A stretch of 64,000 nucleotides of DNA from Argyresthia goedartella (GCA_949825045.1 OX463832.1:22438552-22502551), one strand, 5' to 3'; positions 1-10,854 are shown, counted from the first letter of the stretch. Numbers and translations: made by a program. Notes: generated by a model from the sequence alone, not told the origin.

Positions 1-132
1 ACCGTACCTTTGTCGCGAGCCGACAAGGGTAAGCCGGTGCCGCATTAAGGCTTATTTGCTGACTGTACTTTGACCCCGAGGGGGTTGGGGGCTGCTCCCA
101 ACTGAACACATTTCCCGACGCAATCCGATTGA

Positions 133-633
133 TAGTAGTTTATGTGACTGCTACATAATGGAGGGCATTAAAACTCGAGAGTGGGTTTATGAAACGAGCC
201 GAACGCGAGTTTCATAATAATATCACTCGAGAGTTTTAATGTCTAATTATGTACAGTTACATACACTAGTTTATCTACACACATATCATAAGCTCTCTTT
301 GATGTGTTCAGGAACCGCATGTTTGACCGGCATTGTGGTTCTGCAGTTGTTTAGCTTGTTCTGTAGTACCAACTTCACGCAGGCGGGCGTCGGCGTTCGA
401 AATTTGAATGTCAGTACCAACTTCACAGACAAACTAGGAGCGGCACGCAGGCGGGCGTCGGCGTTCTAAATTTGAATGTCATAATATGTAGAAAAATTAC
501 ACATTATGGTCATAATGTGTAATTTTTCAGATAAGGAATGAGTTTTTACCAAGTAGTTTAACATTATGCTGATCGTAACGTGCGGTTTTTGTACGCAGTA
601 AAGAGGGTATATGGTACGTATGTAGATAAAAAG
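133..633 (+). mobile_element. FB1 foldback MITE, copy 1
   Basis: Nonautonomous element in two modules. The first (about 133-262) is a fold-back hairpin with arms around CATTAAAACTCGAG and an inner stem TTATGAAAC/GTTTCATAA. The second (about 271-633) is a core whose ends, TTTATCTACACAC and GTGTGTAGATAAA, belong to terminal inverted repeats of about 67 bp. The same layout recurs at least a dozen times in this window. It has no coding capacity; the short reading frame across it is incidental. The core here carries a local duplication of its GCAGGCGGGCGTCGGCGTTC segment. The superfamily is unknown to me. Confidence 0.75.
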
Positions 634-711
634 TTTAACTGTTTGTCATGTTGAGTAAAAATCTGTAAAAAATTAATTTTTGTTCCAAATTAACTTGCTG
701 CAATTTAAAAT

Positions 712-892
712 GATAAATAAACATAAACATTTACATACAGGCACCTACATTGCTTCTGGCCCTACACTAGGATACCCTGCGTCGTGGGAACATCTAAAAC
801 CTGTTTTTTCTCCATTATACCCAGCCGGGGATCGAACCCGGGACCTCTCGCATGGTAGGTAGAGCCACAAACGCAGTGCCACAGAGGTCGTC
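712..892 (-). mobile_element. SINE-B copy (tRNA-derived)
   Basis: On the minus strand a tRNA-like head carries the B-box GGTTCGATCCC and the phrase GCGAGAGGTCCC. It is followed by a T-rich joint, a body and a short GTTTAT-type 3' tail. It matches the other SINE-B copies, best seen at 39174. No intact cloverleaf gene is implied; the head is diverged. Confidence 0.75.
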
Positions 893-929
893 AAAAACGT
901 AACCCTAGTTCCACCCATGAAAAAAATTG

Positions 930-1560
930 TCCAAAATTATGATTATAAATAACGTTATAAAAAAAGCACAGAAAAGCACATTTTTCCACTTTGGAAGGGT
1001 CTGTCTCATTAACGATGTACTTTGAGTAAAATGGTTTCAGGAACCTCAACGTCATTTTTAAAGACCTATCTATAGACACCACACACACATATAGGTTTAA
1101 TGAAAAAATATTTTTTGGTTTCAGTCCCATGTATCGGGAGCCCCCTTTAATTATTTATATTTTTCAATTTTTGTATAAATATTGTAAAGCTGTTCACAGA
1201 ATATATCTACATTCTATGTTTCAACTGTGTAGTCTTAATAGTTTCTGCATAAAGTTGCTTTGCCACACTTGACGAAACTCTAAGGGTTCCTTGCTCTCTA
1301 CGGAACCCTGAAAATTCCCAAGTGCGAGTCAGACTCGCGCCGAGGGTTCCGCAGAAATAACTTTTTTGTGATGGAACTACTTTACTTGTGCTATACGACC
1401 TTGCTTCTTGCCGAATTTCGTGATTCTAGGTCACCGAGTGATACCTTTTAGGTTTTAATTCCCTTGTGAGTATCAAGAAATTTTGTAGCCTAGACTGCCG
1501 TTACTTTTAATTGCGTTAACCCAGAAGTTTGATTTTCTCACAGCTCCAAGGGACCACATA
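930..1560. repeat. Diverged GGTTCCGTACC-family repeats
   Basis: This stretch holds the family hallmarks in degraded form: GGGAGCCCCC followed by AT-rich sequence near 1137, a mutated GGTTCC around 1287, and the hairpin AGTGCGAGTC/GACTCGCG with GGGTTCCG near 1330-1352. At least two partial, diverged copies appear to be abutted. The minus-strand frame at 891-1130 falls inside and shows no protein features. Confidence 0.5.
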
Positions 1561-1605
1561 TCTAAATATTTAATATTTATTTCATTCCATTATTTGTATA
1601 GATAT

Positions 1606-2124
1606 ACGCATATTGAACGCCTGGAAGAGCTACTGGTCCATGAAAGAGCTGATGAAGGGAAACCTTCCATTGTCACTGAAGCGCAAACTCGTCGACATGT
1701 GTATCCCGCCCATCCTAACCTACGGTGCTCAAACTTGGTCGCTGACAGAGATCCAGAAGTCCAAATTGAAGGTTTGCCAAAGAGCGATGGAGCGAAGTAT
1801 AACCGGTGTCAGACTGACCGACCAAGTTAGAAAACGACACTGCGCTCCATCACTGGCATTGCTGACGTTGGCGCAAAGACCGCTAGGCTGAAGTGGGACT
1901 GGGCCGGACACGTGTGCCGCATGCACCCCCAGAACTGGGCCAAACTGACCACCGAATGGGTGCCCACTGATGGTCATCGAAATAGAGACAGGCCGAGGCG
2001 TCGATGGCAGGACGACCTGGACAGGTTTTTGCCGAACTGGGCTGGGGCAGCACAGCACAGGGAGGAATGCTCTGAGATAGGGGAGGCCTTTACCCAGCAG
2101 TGGGACACTATGCAGGCTAAATAA
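1606..2124 (+). pseudogene. RTE-type LINE reverse transcriptase, C-terminal fragment
   Basis: This is the C-terminal end of a non-LTR retrotransposon polyprotein, a relic of an enzyme that copies element RNA into target DNA. Translated pieces include AWKSYWSMKELMKGNLP, LTYGAQTWSLT and RAMERSITGV, then after a frame change CRMHPQNWAK and GRP-like RPRRRWQDDLD. All of these recur in the longer copy at 22273-22966. The catalytic RT core is absent, so the copy is 5'-truncated near 1606. At least one frameshift (about 1830-1910) breaks it. The frame ends QQWDTMQAK and is followed by an A-rich tail (AATAAAATAAAAAATT). The style is that of the RTE clade, by recognition. It is a dead copy. Confidence 0.75.
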
Positions 2125-2130
2125 AATAAA

Positions 2131-3040
2131 AAATTGTATCTCATAAACAGTAATAGATAAAAAGTTGAAATTTTTACAAAATGTGTATTTTTAATTAAAG
2201 TGAATCACCATACAAGAGATTTTTATTTGTGTTTTTTCTTGTTCCGTCCAAGTTTTTCTTCTGCGACCGGCTTTTTTAGGGAACTACAATTTCTTGTGGA
2301 AAGATGTTCATAATAACGGGAGCTACTATGCCCCAAATAGGGATGGATTATTAGTTAAAAGACATTTCGGGTTCGGAACTCATAATATTAATATAAAAAA
2401 TAAAAATAAAGAAAAAAATACTTTTTTAAAAACAAGCTTTTATTAAAAATGAACTAAAAAGTTTAAAATAAATTAACTCCAATAACAAATATATCATTTT
2501 ATAAGTTCATTGTAACCTTTAACGATAATTAAGCTTCTTCGTCTGCGACAAAATATTTACATACCGTACATAATTATATATTTTTAACATTAAAAGCTTT
2601 ACACTTTAATTCTTAAATCTTCCCATATCACAGTCCCAATTTTATAAATAAAAGCGTGTTGCTGGTGCTATAAATGCTGGTGAAACAGTCAACCACGTTT
2701 CAAGTCACAAGTTGAAGATGTCTCAGGAATAACCCAAATGGGGTAGAGGGGGGGTGTGGTAAAGTGGAGGGGGAGGGGCAGGGGGGGATTCTGCAAAATT
2801 AACCGCTACGGTGCGGCGGCGATGTATCGATACGAATTTCGTTATTTATTTAATATTTAATTTACCAAAAACCACGCGCGTTTTAACGGCGATGGAGAAG
2901 CGGAAGCCGTCATATCTCCACACAAGCATTCCATAGAAATGTACTACCAGAAATTTGCAACACCGGGAATAGAGTGAAAAAGTAAGTGATGTATTCGAGT
3001 AAAAAAGTGAGGTGTTTTTGAAAATGAGGACGGAAAAAAA
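2131..3040. other. AT-rich intergenic stretch with a G-rich island
   Basis: No gene is visible. Most of it is AT-rich, probably old repeat. At 2728-2810 a G-rich island follows GGAATAACCCAAA and contains several runs of 4-7 G. It resembles a second island at 47012-47075. The minus-strand frame at 2846-3043 lacks recognisable features. Confidence 0.6.
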
Positions 3041-3044
3041 CAAA

Positions 3045-3376
3045 AAAAAACAGTCAAATGCGAGTCGGACTCGCGCACTAAGGGTTCCGTACCACCGTAC
3101 TTACAATGGTAGCGATGGTGTGGAGTGAATAGTTTGGATTTTACATAGCGAAATGTTGTTTACAAAGTTATTGGTGCGGCTACTTTCACACTCCATGTAC
3201 GTAGCCAGGTGCATTCATAAGTTTGTATGTGGTATTGAAAGAATTAATGTATGGGAGCCCCCTTAATTATTTTTTTTATTCTGTTTTTTAGTTTTTGTTG
3301 TCATACATCATCTGTGAAAATTTCATCTGTCTAACTATCACGGTTCATGAGTTACAGGTGACAGACACAATTATGC
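3045..3376 (-). repeat. GGTTCCGTACC-family repeat
   Basis: It begins with the hairpin-forming GCGAGTCGGACTCGC and GGGTTCCGTACCACCG, runs through ATTGGTGCGGCTACTTTCAC and GGGAGCCCCC, and stops near GTGACAGAC. Compared with the complete copy at 39886-40277 it is inverted and lacks one end. It is a noncoding interspersed repeat. Confidence 0.7.
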
Positions 3377-3990
3377 TCTTATCAACCCATATGAAAAATG
3401 GCGTGACGATGTATATGTGTGTATTTTATAAGCTTTTATTTAATTTCACCTGTCCCGGGGGAATCTATCCTACTATTATGTCGAATGTTCGCGTACTAGG
3501 TACTTATGTGCCACATTATTATTTTGGTATGTAATAAATAATTTATAGAATAGTAGTCATTTACCTAAAATGTGATTAGATTAACTGATAACTTTCGTAA
3601 TCCCTTTTGGAAAATAGTAATTGCTGTATATATTTGTAATAAATGTGACTTATCAAAGATCGTATAGGGTTGAATGTTATTTCTTATGAAATACGCTTAG
3701 AAAAGATTTAAATTGCTTATTACAGTTTGTAAGATATATTTTTTAGTTTATTTAAGTTGCAGCAATGACCGTGTTTTGTTTGTGCTACGTTTATTAATTA
3801 ATGAATAAATTGACTTTTGAAAAACAAAACCATAACGTGTACCGGGCTCGGTCCGTCTGTAATCCAATCTTGCTGGTAAAATATGACCTGCTTCCTGGTT
3901 TCCGATTGCGCCAGAATTGTAGTCCTCGACAAATCGCACATAATTTTTCCCCCTCCAAAAAAAGTGTAAAATTGCGAGACAAAGGTTAAA
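3377..3990. other. Unassigned AT-rich stretch
   Basis: I see no gene. Near 3840-3900 a piece containing GTACCGGGCTCGGTCCGTCTG resembles GTACCAGGCTCTGTCTGTCTG near 45520, so old repeat sequence is likely. Overlapping frames on both strands at 3748-3989 are mutual shadows. Confidence 0.5.
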
Positions 3991-3994
3991 TTAA

Positions 3995-4165
3995 ATTATA
4001 TTCAGTGTTTCGGATGACACGTTAAGCTGTAGGTCCCGGGTACTATCGCTACATGGCAGTGGTCGAAAAATCCCTCCATCAACCCGCATTGAGCCAGCGT
4101 GGTGGAGTATGGCTCAATCTTACTCGTGTCCGGGTAAAGGCCCATTTCCCTCGGTGAGGACATTA
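3995..4165 (+). mobile_element. SINE-C body copy
   Basis: It contains CAGTGTTTCGGATGAC, then the segment TGGTGGAGTATGGCTCAATC and CGTGTCCGGGTAAAGG. The same order is found at 35015-35180 and, on the other strand, at 28765-28945. No tRNA-like head is joined here. The relation to the heads at 5311 and 56720 is inferred from the shared phrase TACCAATGAGAT next to other copies. Confidence 0.55.
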
Positions 4166-4305
4166 ATGGTGTACTATAGTGTACTTGAGGCTATTGTCGC
4201 CTGGCGTAATACCAGCGTCACAGATTCTCACGTCACAGTTTTTTCTATTTTTCTAGAACAACACATGATAACTGTTTTCACACCTTCAATCAAATAAGCT
4301 ATAGG

Positions 4306-4665
4306 AAAAAAGGAACTCTTTATTGTGTGGCTGTCTGTCCATCTGTCTGTCTGTCATAGCCCTTTTTCTCAGGAACGTGTGGAGATATCAAGTTGAAATT
4401 AATATCAATTGCTTCAAATCTGTGGTTACCTGAATCTGTGAAAAAATCAAACTTCTTGGTCGACGCGATCAAAAGATATATAAGTTTATAAATTCAGGAA
4501 TCAAAACCCCATGTGGTACTACAAGTTGACAAACGCAAGTTCTTATAGCACAAGTAAAGGAAACAATTCGAAATCTTTCCATAGTTCATTCACAAAAAAA
4601 GTGATTTGTGCGGAACCCTCGGTGCGCAAACCTGACTCACACTTGGCCGGTTATTCCATACTCAA
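4306..4665. repeat. GGTTCCGTACC-family variant
   Basis: It starts with CTCTTTATTG and a CTGTCTGTC run and carries TTCAGGAACGTGTGGAGATATC-like text in pieces. It ends with GCGGAACCCTCGGTGCGCAA and CTTGGCCGGTTATT, the family's 3' signature. The frame at 4511-4786 is a by-product of this repeat. Confidence 0.55.
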
Positions 4666-5310
4666 TTTGCGTGTTAGGGCAGTAGCCCATCGCTGCTGCA
4701 ATGGAGTAATGTTTTCTCACAGTGAAAATGTTGGCTACGTAATCGAACGAGCCACGTATTACCAATTTTCCACAAAAGTTTCGTGATGGCAATTTAAAAT
4801 TGAGAAGGGTTCACCTTTATTTCCATTCCACGCAATTTTTTAGGTTGCCATCAAAGCAACTAGTTTCGCTATCAAAGAGGCCGAACGCAAATGCTGCACG
4901 AGCATACTGGCCGGTGAGACGTCTGGCGCGATGTGGTTCGTCCAAGAAGGTTGTAATTGGAATATTTGGCCGTAAACGAAAAAAAAAGTGCGGGAGTACT
5001 TCGAAATTCGAGGGTCGTAAATCTTTTGTTTCACGAAATACTTTCAGAACTTGAATCACCACTTTGTAACAGTTAGAAAAAGTATTAAACTATTTTGAGT
5101 ACTCCGTCGAATAAGTTCTCAATTTAAGAAAAACAGTTGTAATAGTGAAAGTTTTAAAGCCATTCTGAAACTGAAGTGCAACGTCTTCTGTAAGGGTTAT
5201 TCTCGTCTCAACCCATCTACGGAAAGGCGTCAATCTTTTTCCTGTGGATTTGGGTTGCAATATGGAGTATCCCCACGACATTGTCCATAGAATGCATGAA
5301 CGGTGCATAA
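4666..5310. other. Unassigned stretch
   Basis: No gene is supported. Two long overlapping frames on opposite strands (4800-5062) and a third (5090-5308) have no recognisable motifs. The sequence next to 5310 is probably the body of the SINE-C copy whose head follows. Confidence 0.4.
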
Positions 5311-5405
5311 GAAAAATTTAATTAAAATCTCATTGGTACCTTGTCAAAATCCGGGGCTCGAACCCGCAGCTCCTGCTGACAAGCGAGTGAGTGCTAGACG
5401 ACCCA
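5311..5405 (-). mobile_element. SINE-C tRNA-like head
   Basis: Read on the minus strand there is GTCTAGCACTCACTCGC, then the B-box-like GGGTTCGAGCCCC, then TACCAATGAGAT. This is a tRNA-related promoter region typical of a SINE. A diverged second head lies at 56720-56815. Confidence 0.5.
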
Positions 5406-5506
5406 CTTTATTTAACAACCGCTGGATTTTTTCAGCAAATATTGTAAATTGAGGATAATAAAATATCCAGACCCACTTTACTTAAAAATCGCTGGATTTT
5501 GGAAAT
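5399..5506 (+). repeat. Short direct repeat pair
   Basis: The phrase GACCCACTTTATTTAAC followed by GCTGGATTTT occurs at about 5399-5431 and again, slightly changed, at about 5470-5502. The copies are about 70 bp apart. Function unknown. Confidence 0.6.
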
Positions 5507-5515
5507 TGTAAAATA

Positions 5516-5933
5516 ATAGTAGTTTATGTGACTGATACATAATGGAGGGCATTAAAACTCGAGTTTTAATGCCTAATTATGTACAGTTACATACACTAGT
5601 TTATCTACACACATATCATAAGCTCTCTTTGATGTGGTCGGGAACCGCATGTTTGACCGGCATTGTGGCATTGATCATTGCTCTGCAGTTGTTTAGCTTG
5701 TTCAGTAGTACCAACTTCACAGACAAACTAGGGTCACCACGCAGGCGGGCGTCGGCGTTCGAAATTTGAACGTTATGATTTGTCAAAAATTGATACATTA
5801 TGGTCACAATGTGTCGATATTCAGACAATAAATGAGTTTTTACCGAGTAGTTAGTACAACATTATGCTGATCGTAAAGTGCGGTTTTTGGACCCAGTAAA
5901 GAGGGTTTGTGATACGTGTGTAGGATAAAGTTT
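5516..5933 (+). mobile_element. FB1 foldback MITE, copy 2 (short hairpin)
   Basis: Same two-module element as copy 1, but the fold-back arm is collapsed into a short perfect palindrome (CATTAAAACTCGAG and its mirror) near 5549-5570. The inner hairpin has been lost. The core follows with both terminal inverted repeats. Confidence 0.75.
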
Positions 5934-5956
5934 GTTTTTCAATGCAATCGCAAACG

Positions 5957-6219
5957 ACGACCCGACTGGCCGAGTCGGCAGTGATGCTGCCTACGAAGCC
6001 AAGGGTCCTGGGTTCGAGTCCCGCTGGGGACAAATATTTGTTTGACGAGAACGGATGTCTGTACCCTAGTCATGGTTGTGTATCTATCTAAGTATAATAT
6101 TTATCTATATAAGTTAGTGTATCGTTGTCTAGTACCCAAGATAACAGGGAATCCTAGTTTGGGGCTAGATCAATGTGAGTAAATAGTGTCCGAGGTATTA
6201 TTAATTATTAATAAAAAAA
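5957..6219 (+). mobile_element. SINE-A copy 1 (tRNA-derived)
   Basis: The tRNA-like head has an A-box-like TGGCCGAGTCGGCAG and a B-box GGTTCGAGTCCC. The body contains AATATTTGTTTGA and CTAGTACCCAAGATA, and an ATT-rich 3' tail ends it. Nearly full length. The A and B boxes would act as an internal RNA polymerase III promoter in an active copy. Confidence 0.85.
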
Positions 6220-6500
6220 ACTCGCGAGCCACTACAGAGCTGCGCCTTCTGCCAGCTGTTTCTAGATGCGTTGAATTGGGAACGACCCTCCTTCTCAGTC
6301 CTGCATCGAATGCAAAATGCGATGAGATTCAGACTTTAGATTGAAAAACACTGTCTTCCATCACGCCCAGACACAGCACGTACATCTGTGTCATTCTAAA
6401 CTCTATGCCCCAGAGAATACAGACGGCGTTGGAGCTCTTTCGGGAGAAATTCGAATTTGAACTCTGTTATTGATAAGTGATCGACGAGATTTGTGATTTT
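6220..6500. other. Unassigned stretch
   Basis: No gene or clear repeat is visible. Confidence 0.4.
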
Positions 6501-6740
6501 TTTACTGACTACTGCGAAGTCAAAAGGAGGTATGATTTTGATTTTTAGGTATGTATGTATTTATGCATGTATGTTTGATTGTAAGTATGTATGTATGTGT
6601 GTGAGTCATGTCTGTATGTAAGTATGTAGGTATGTATGTTTGTATGTTTGTATGTATTTATGTATACATATGTATGTTTGTAGGTGGGTCAATTAACTTT
6701 TAAACCGACATTTTAGTGTCCCTCGGGGTAAAAAAATAAA
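6500..6740. repeat. Simple repeat with flanking repeat remnant
   Basis: Interrupted GTAT/TATG microsatellite at about 6546-6690, embedded in GTCAAAAGGAGG...TTAACTTTTAAACCGAC sequence that looks like an old interspersed repeat. Confidence 0.6.
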
Positions 6741-6821
6741 ATTGCTTAAAAAACTACATTTGACACAAAATATTTACGTAATTTATGCATATTAGAGCAA
6801 TAGTGTTTAGATATCTGTTTA

Positions 6822-6960
6822 TTTAGATAGATAAACAACCATGACTAAGGTACAAACATCCGCTCTCATCAAACAAATATTTGCCCCCGAACTCGGACTC
6901 GAACCCGGGACCCTCGGCTTCGTAGGCAGGGTCACTGCCGACTCGGTCATTCGGGTTGTC
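6822..6960 (-). mobile_element. SINE-A copy 2 (3' truncated)
   Basis: Minus-strand SINE-A head and the first part of the body (B-box GGGTTCGAGTCC). The distal body from the GTATAATATTTATC region onward is missing. Confidence 0.8.
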
Positions 6961-7272
6961 AAATTCTGAAAGTTCGTATCCTGGAAGCTCGGAATAAGCT
7001 CGAAATTCCCTGAATTCTGCCTGCATGCCAGCTCCATAGCGCTCCGAGTTCGTATTCGAAAGGAAACATTTGCTTTTAATTAAGAAATTGGCTAATAATT
7101 CTCGGAGTTGAGTTTTGAAACCATTACTGCAATTGGTTGGAGCAATAACCCCGGGGGTGCGAGAAAACAGTATTCTGCGGTCGACCGCACTGCAGACGAC
7201 ATGCCGCGTTGGGGTGTGAGTGAGACAGCGAATGTAGCTAGTATACTTTAGTTACTGGCTACATCTAGTCAT
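6961..7272. other. Unassigned stretch
   Basis: No recognisable gene or repeat. It abuts the 5' truncation point of the LINE fragment that follows. Confidence 0.4.
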
Positions 7273-7932
7273 AGCGTCATGTCCTATGGTATCTTGTTGT
7301 GGGGGAAAGCAGCGGCTATTCAAATTATTTTTATTTTACAGAAAGGAGCTATTCGAGCCATTTATAATTTAAAACGCACAGACTCCTTAAGAGAGCTTTT
7401 TAAAGAATTTGACATACTAACAGTAGCTAGTCAATTTATTTTCGGAAATATAATGTATGTATGCAAGAACCTTACAACATTTCCCAAACTTAGCGATAGC
7501 TGTAATGTTAACCTAAGAAATAATCACAGACTACGTGAGCCCCGATTTAGATTCGCGAAGGTTAGCAATTCTTTCAAGGGTCAATGCATTCTCTACTACA
7601 ACAAGATACCTCTGGAGATCTTGAAATTGCCATTTGAGCTTTGAGCATTGCCATTTAAATTAAAAAGTATGTTAAATCGACTTTGTCGAAAAAGGGATAT
7701 TACAATGTTCAAGATTACTTAAATGATGGGTCTGTATGGGGTTAATCTGGCTCAACACAGACCTTGCTGTTAATAATTTTGTAATTATTTATTCCTGCTT
7801 ACTTGTCATGTTATTTAATATTGTAATATTTGTATTAGTTAAGCACAACCACTTTTTAACAGAGATCTAAAAATATATGACGTTTGCTTAGTATATGTAA
7901 ATATCTACAATAATAAAGAACTTTGACTTTGA
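7273..7932 (+). pseudogene. Jockey-type LINE: RT C-terminus and 3' end
   Basis: Fragment of a non-LTR RT. The frame at 7279-7644 reads SYGILLWGKAA, FILQKGAIRAIYNL, LKEFDILTVASQ-like text and NSFKGQCILYYNKIP. It is colinear with the C-terminus of the longer copy at 30864-31418 (YGILLWGHAA, FILQKRAVRAIYRL, NSFKGNCIRYYNKVP). The frame breaks near 7640 and continues in another frame to about 7745. A 3' UTR and a TTTGAC-type terminal repeat end the element near 7932. The RT active site is missing, so it is a 5'-truncated dead copy. The jockey assignment is by resemblance. Confidence 0.75.
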
Positions 7933-8175
7933 CTATTAGTTATCTACCCCAAACGGTACTGTTTTTAAGATATTGGACTTTTAAGTTGTTTTTTAACTGG
8001 GGGGGGGGGGGGGGGGGGGCTATTACTAAGCCTCCGCTGTCCGTCTGTCTGTCTGTCCGTCTGTCACCAGGCGGTATCTCATGAACCGTGATAGTTAGAG
8101 AGTTGAAATTTTCAAAGATGATGTATTTCTGTTCTGAAATTTTCATAAAAAAAATGTCCAATATCTTGAAAACAG
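7933..8175. repeat. GGTTCCGTACC-family fragment with 21-G run
   Basis: It contains TATTACTAAGCCTCCGCTG, the CTGTCTGTC run, TCACCAGGCGGTATCTC and TTGAAATTTTC, which is one half of the family. Directly before it lies an uninterrupted run of 21 G (7999-8019). Confidence 0.65.
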
Positions 8176-8454
8176 GTCAGTTTGTAAGTTCAAATCAGTT
8201 AGGAATGATGGACACTACAACCTCTTAAAGGATCTAGGTCAACTTAGCCTGTAACCCTGTATATACATATATATATATCTAGCAGATACCGCTGTCTCGC
8301 TCACTCTCTAGCTCACTAAGCTCGTTGTCTCGCTCACAAGCTCAAAGCTCAAAACCCTGGGAGAAGTGAAAAACTGGTGAAGTGCTAGTAGTAGGACACG
8401 CATACAAAGGGATCCATACCATCGTACAAAAAAACACGTCTTTTTAAACCCTTT
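8176..8454. other. Unassigned stretch
   Basis: Contains a short AT microsatellite near 8264-8278 and a CTCGCTCAC-rich patch. No gene is seen. Confidence 0.4.
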
Positions 8455-8720
8455 TTTAACCCCCAGCGACCAAAAGAGGGGTGTTATAAATTTGAAGTGT
8501 CTGTCTGTCTGTGTGTCTGTGTGTATGTCTCTCTGTGGCACTCTAGAGCTCAAACGGGTGGACGGATTTTAATGCGGTTTTTGTAAATGGTAGTGTACTT
8601 CCCTGGAATGGTTCTAAGCTATGATTTATCAAAATCGGTTCCGTAGTTAGAAACGTATTAGCTTAACAATTACACAAGTCAACCAAATTTTACACTTTTT
8701 AACCCCAGACGACGAAAAAT
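8455..8720 (+). repeat. Repeat Q copy 1 (GGGGTGTTATAA type)
   Basis: Shared text AACCCCCAGCGACCAAAAGAG, GGGTGTTATAA, a GTCTGTCTGT run, then CGGGTGGACGGATTTTAATG. Related copies lie at about 11500-11695 and 59952-60085. Noncoding. Confidence 0.6.
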
Positions 8721-8959
8721 ATGAGTGTATCTTTAATGATACTACCACCTTATTATGTTCACGGGCAGGTGTATATTTGAGTATACACCGTTTCATACAT
8801 TTTATAAGGCGATTCGATAGGGCTGGCCCTGGAGAATACGCCAATATTTCTGGGTTGGAAATATGCTCAGAAATGAAAAAGTTATAATGAAAAATCAAAA
8901 TTTACATTAATACGGCCTGGGAAAACACATAGCTCGGAGTTTAATTACTTATACAATGG

Positions 8960-9353
8960 CGCCGAGTGTGTGAGTCTAAATCGTGCACGAAGGGTTCCGT
9001 ACCACCGTTCAATGGAAGCGATGGTGTGGAGTGAATAGTTTGGATTTTACACAGCAAAATATTGTTTACAAAGTTATTGGTGCGGTTACTTTCACACTCC
9101 ATGTACGTAACCAGGTGCATCCAAAAGTTTGTATGTGGTATTGAAATAATTGTTGTATGGGAGCCCCCTTAAATATTTCATTTATCCTATTTTTTAGTAT
9201 TTGTTGTTATAGCGGCAACAGAAATACATAATCTGTGAAAATTTCAACTCTCTAGCTAGCTATGTTCTTGAGATACAGCCTGGTGACAGACGGACGGACA
9301 GCGAAGTCTTAGTAATAGGGTTCCGTTCTTACCCGTTGGGTACGGAACCCTAA
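8960..9353 (-). repeat. GGTTCCGTACC-family repeat, near complete
   Basis: Inverted relative to the copy at 39886-40277 and close to it throughout: AAGGGTTCCGTACCACCG at one end and GGGTACGGAACCCTAAAAAA at the other. About 393 bp, the same length as that copy. No open frame of interest. Confidence 0.75.
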
Positions 9354-9510
9354 AAAACTACGTCCACCTTGTTTGTCGTCTACCGGTATACTATGAACAC
9401 AAATGTTCGCAAATCATGTCTTGGAAGGTTGCGACAATATGTGTACAAATGTGTGTTCAAAGTCTTCAAAGATGTGATCAAATGTTTGAATGTTTCTGGC
9501 GCCGGCTTTG

Positions 9511-9690
9511 GACGACCCCGTGGCGCCTACCGTGCCTACCGTGCGAGAGGTCCCGGGTTCGATCCCCGGGTCGGAAAAAAATGTTCTAGGTCTTGGATGG
9601 TTTATATGTGTGTCGTCGCTGTTTCTGGGTCCCACGACACTCTGTGTCCTAGTGTGTGGTCAGAAGCAATGTCTGTGTGTCTGTGCGGTC
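9511..9690 (+). mobile_element. SINE-B copy
   Basis: The head contains GCGAGAGGTCCCGGGTTCG with the B-box, followed by an A-rich joint, CTTGGATGGTTTATATGTG and CCTAGTGTGTGGTCAGAAGC. The A-box region is altered by a duplicated CTACCGTGC. The 3' tail is replaced by a GGTTCCGTACC-family scrap (about 9690-9752). Confidence 0.75.
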
Positions 9691-9752
9691 AGATACGGCC
9701 CGCTGACGGGTAGACAGACGGACAGCGAAGGCTTAGGAATAGGGTCCCGTTA

Positions 9753-10066
9753 GTAGTCACTAACAAAATATGACAATAACTTGTTGTTACACGCTGAATA
9801 TGTAAAGCTACAAAGTGAAACAGAAAGACGCAGTCGAACGAATATAATAAGTGCGTTGATGTCATAACAAGTAATACCAAATTAATGAATTGATAAAACT
9901 CCAGCCGGCATCTAAAGGAATAAAGCAAAAAAAACCGCATCAAAAATGGCTAAAAAGTTTCCGAGAAGCCCTCCAGCGTCAACCTTTCTGTCTTCTGCAG
10001 TGCCGCCCCCTGGTGGACTTCAACGTAAAACATATCTAAGAACCTGCTCTGAAATATATATTTTTT
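9753..10066. other. Unassigned stretch
   Basis: No gene is visible. Confidence 0.4.
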
Positions 10067-10310
10067 TATAATACCTTGGACACTATTTACACATATTGAT
10101 CTAGCCACAAACTAGGATTCCCTGTATCTTGGGTACTATACAAGGATACACATACTTATATAGATAAATATTATACTTAGATAGATAAACAACCATGACT
10201 AGGGTACAAACTCCGTTCTCATCAAACAAATATTTGCCCCCAGCGGGACTCGAACTCGGGACCCTTGGCTTCGTAGGCAGGGTCACTGCCGACTCGGCCA
10301 TTCGGGTCGT
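10067..10310 (-). mobile_element. SINE-A copy 3
   Basis: Full-length minus-strand SINE-A with both promoter boxes. The 3' tail is only a remnant of the ATT repeat. Confidence 0.85.
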
Positions 10311-10440
10311 TTTTAATGATAAAATTATAGCCGTTTAATGCAAAAACCGCATCTAAATCGGTCCAGCAGCAGCAGAGACACATTGACACACACACACACA
10401 AACAAAATGTAAACGCAAACATATATATATATATATGTTC
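10311..10440. repeat. CA and TA microsatellites
   Basis: Short CACACA run near 10388 and an AT run at about 10421-10437. Confidence 0.7.
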
Positions 10441-10854
10441 TCCGTTCCGTACCGTCCGTCGTGGGTAATTAAATCAAATCTATTGAAATGCTCAAAATTA
10501 CAAGAATTTTCCTTGAAGATATGGCGCCATTTTGGAGCATATCAAAGTTTAGTAAATATGGAGGCGGCTTCTCGACTTTAAGAATTACACAGGTAATTAT
10601 TAAACTCAGCTCACTAATTACCTATCGAGGAGCAAATGCCCTTACTAAAATTCGAGTGAGCTTGAGCCAAAATAAGTATAAAACTATAGAAAACCACTTT
10701 TATCTGTACATGGCAGAGCCATGGTCACAGTAAGCTAAAAAAATGTTTAGGAATGTAACTTTTGCCTTGGAATAACCGGATACAACTGGTATTTAAATAT
10801 TTCTCCGGGACTTATTAAGAAACGTGTGATAGGTATTGTACGATTCTTTCAACT
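10441..10854. other. Unassigned stretch
   Basis: No supported gene. The frame at 10488-10733 has no motif I recognise and unremarkable composition. Confidence 0.35.

Noticed and set aside
7999..8019. 21-G run as a functional quadruplex element
   Set aside because: A pure homopolymer at a repeat edge is better explained by slippage and may be mis-sized in assembly.
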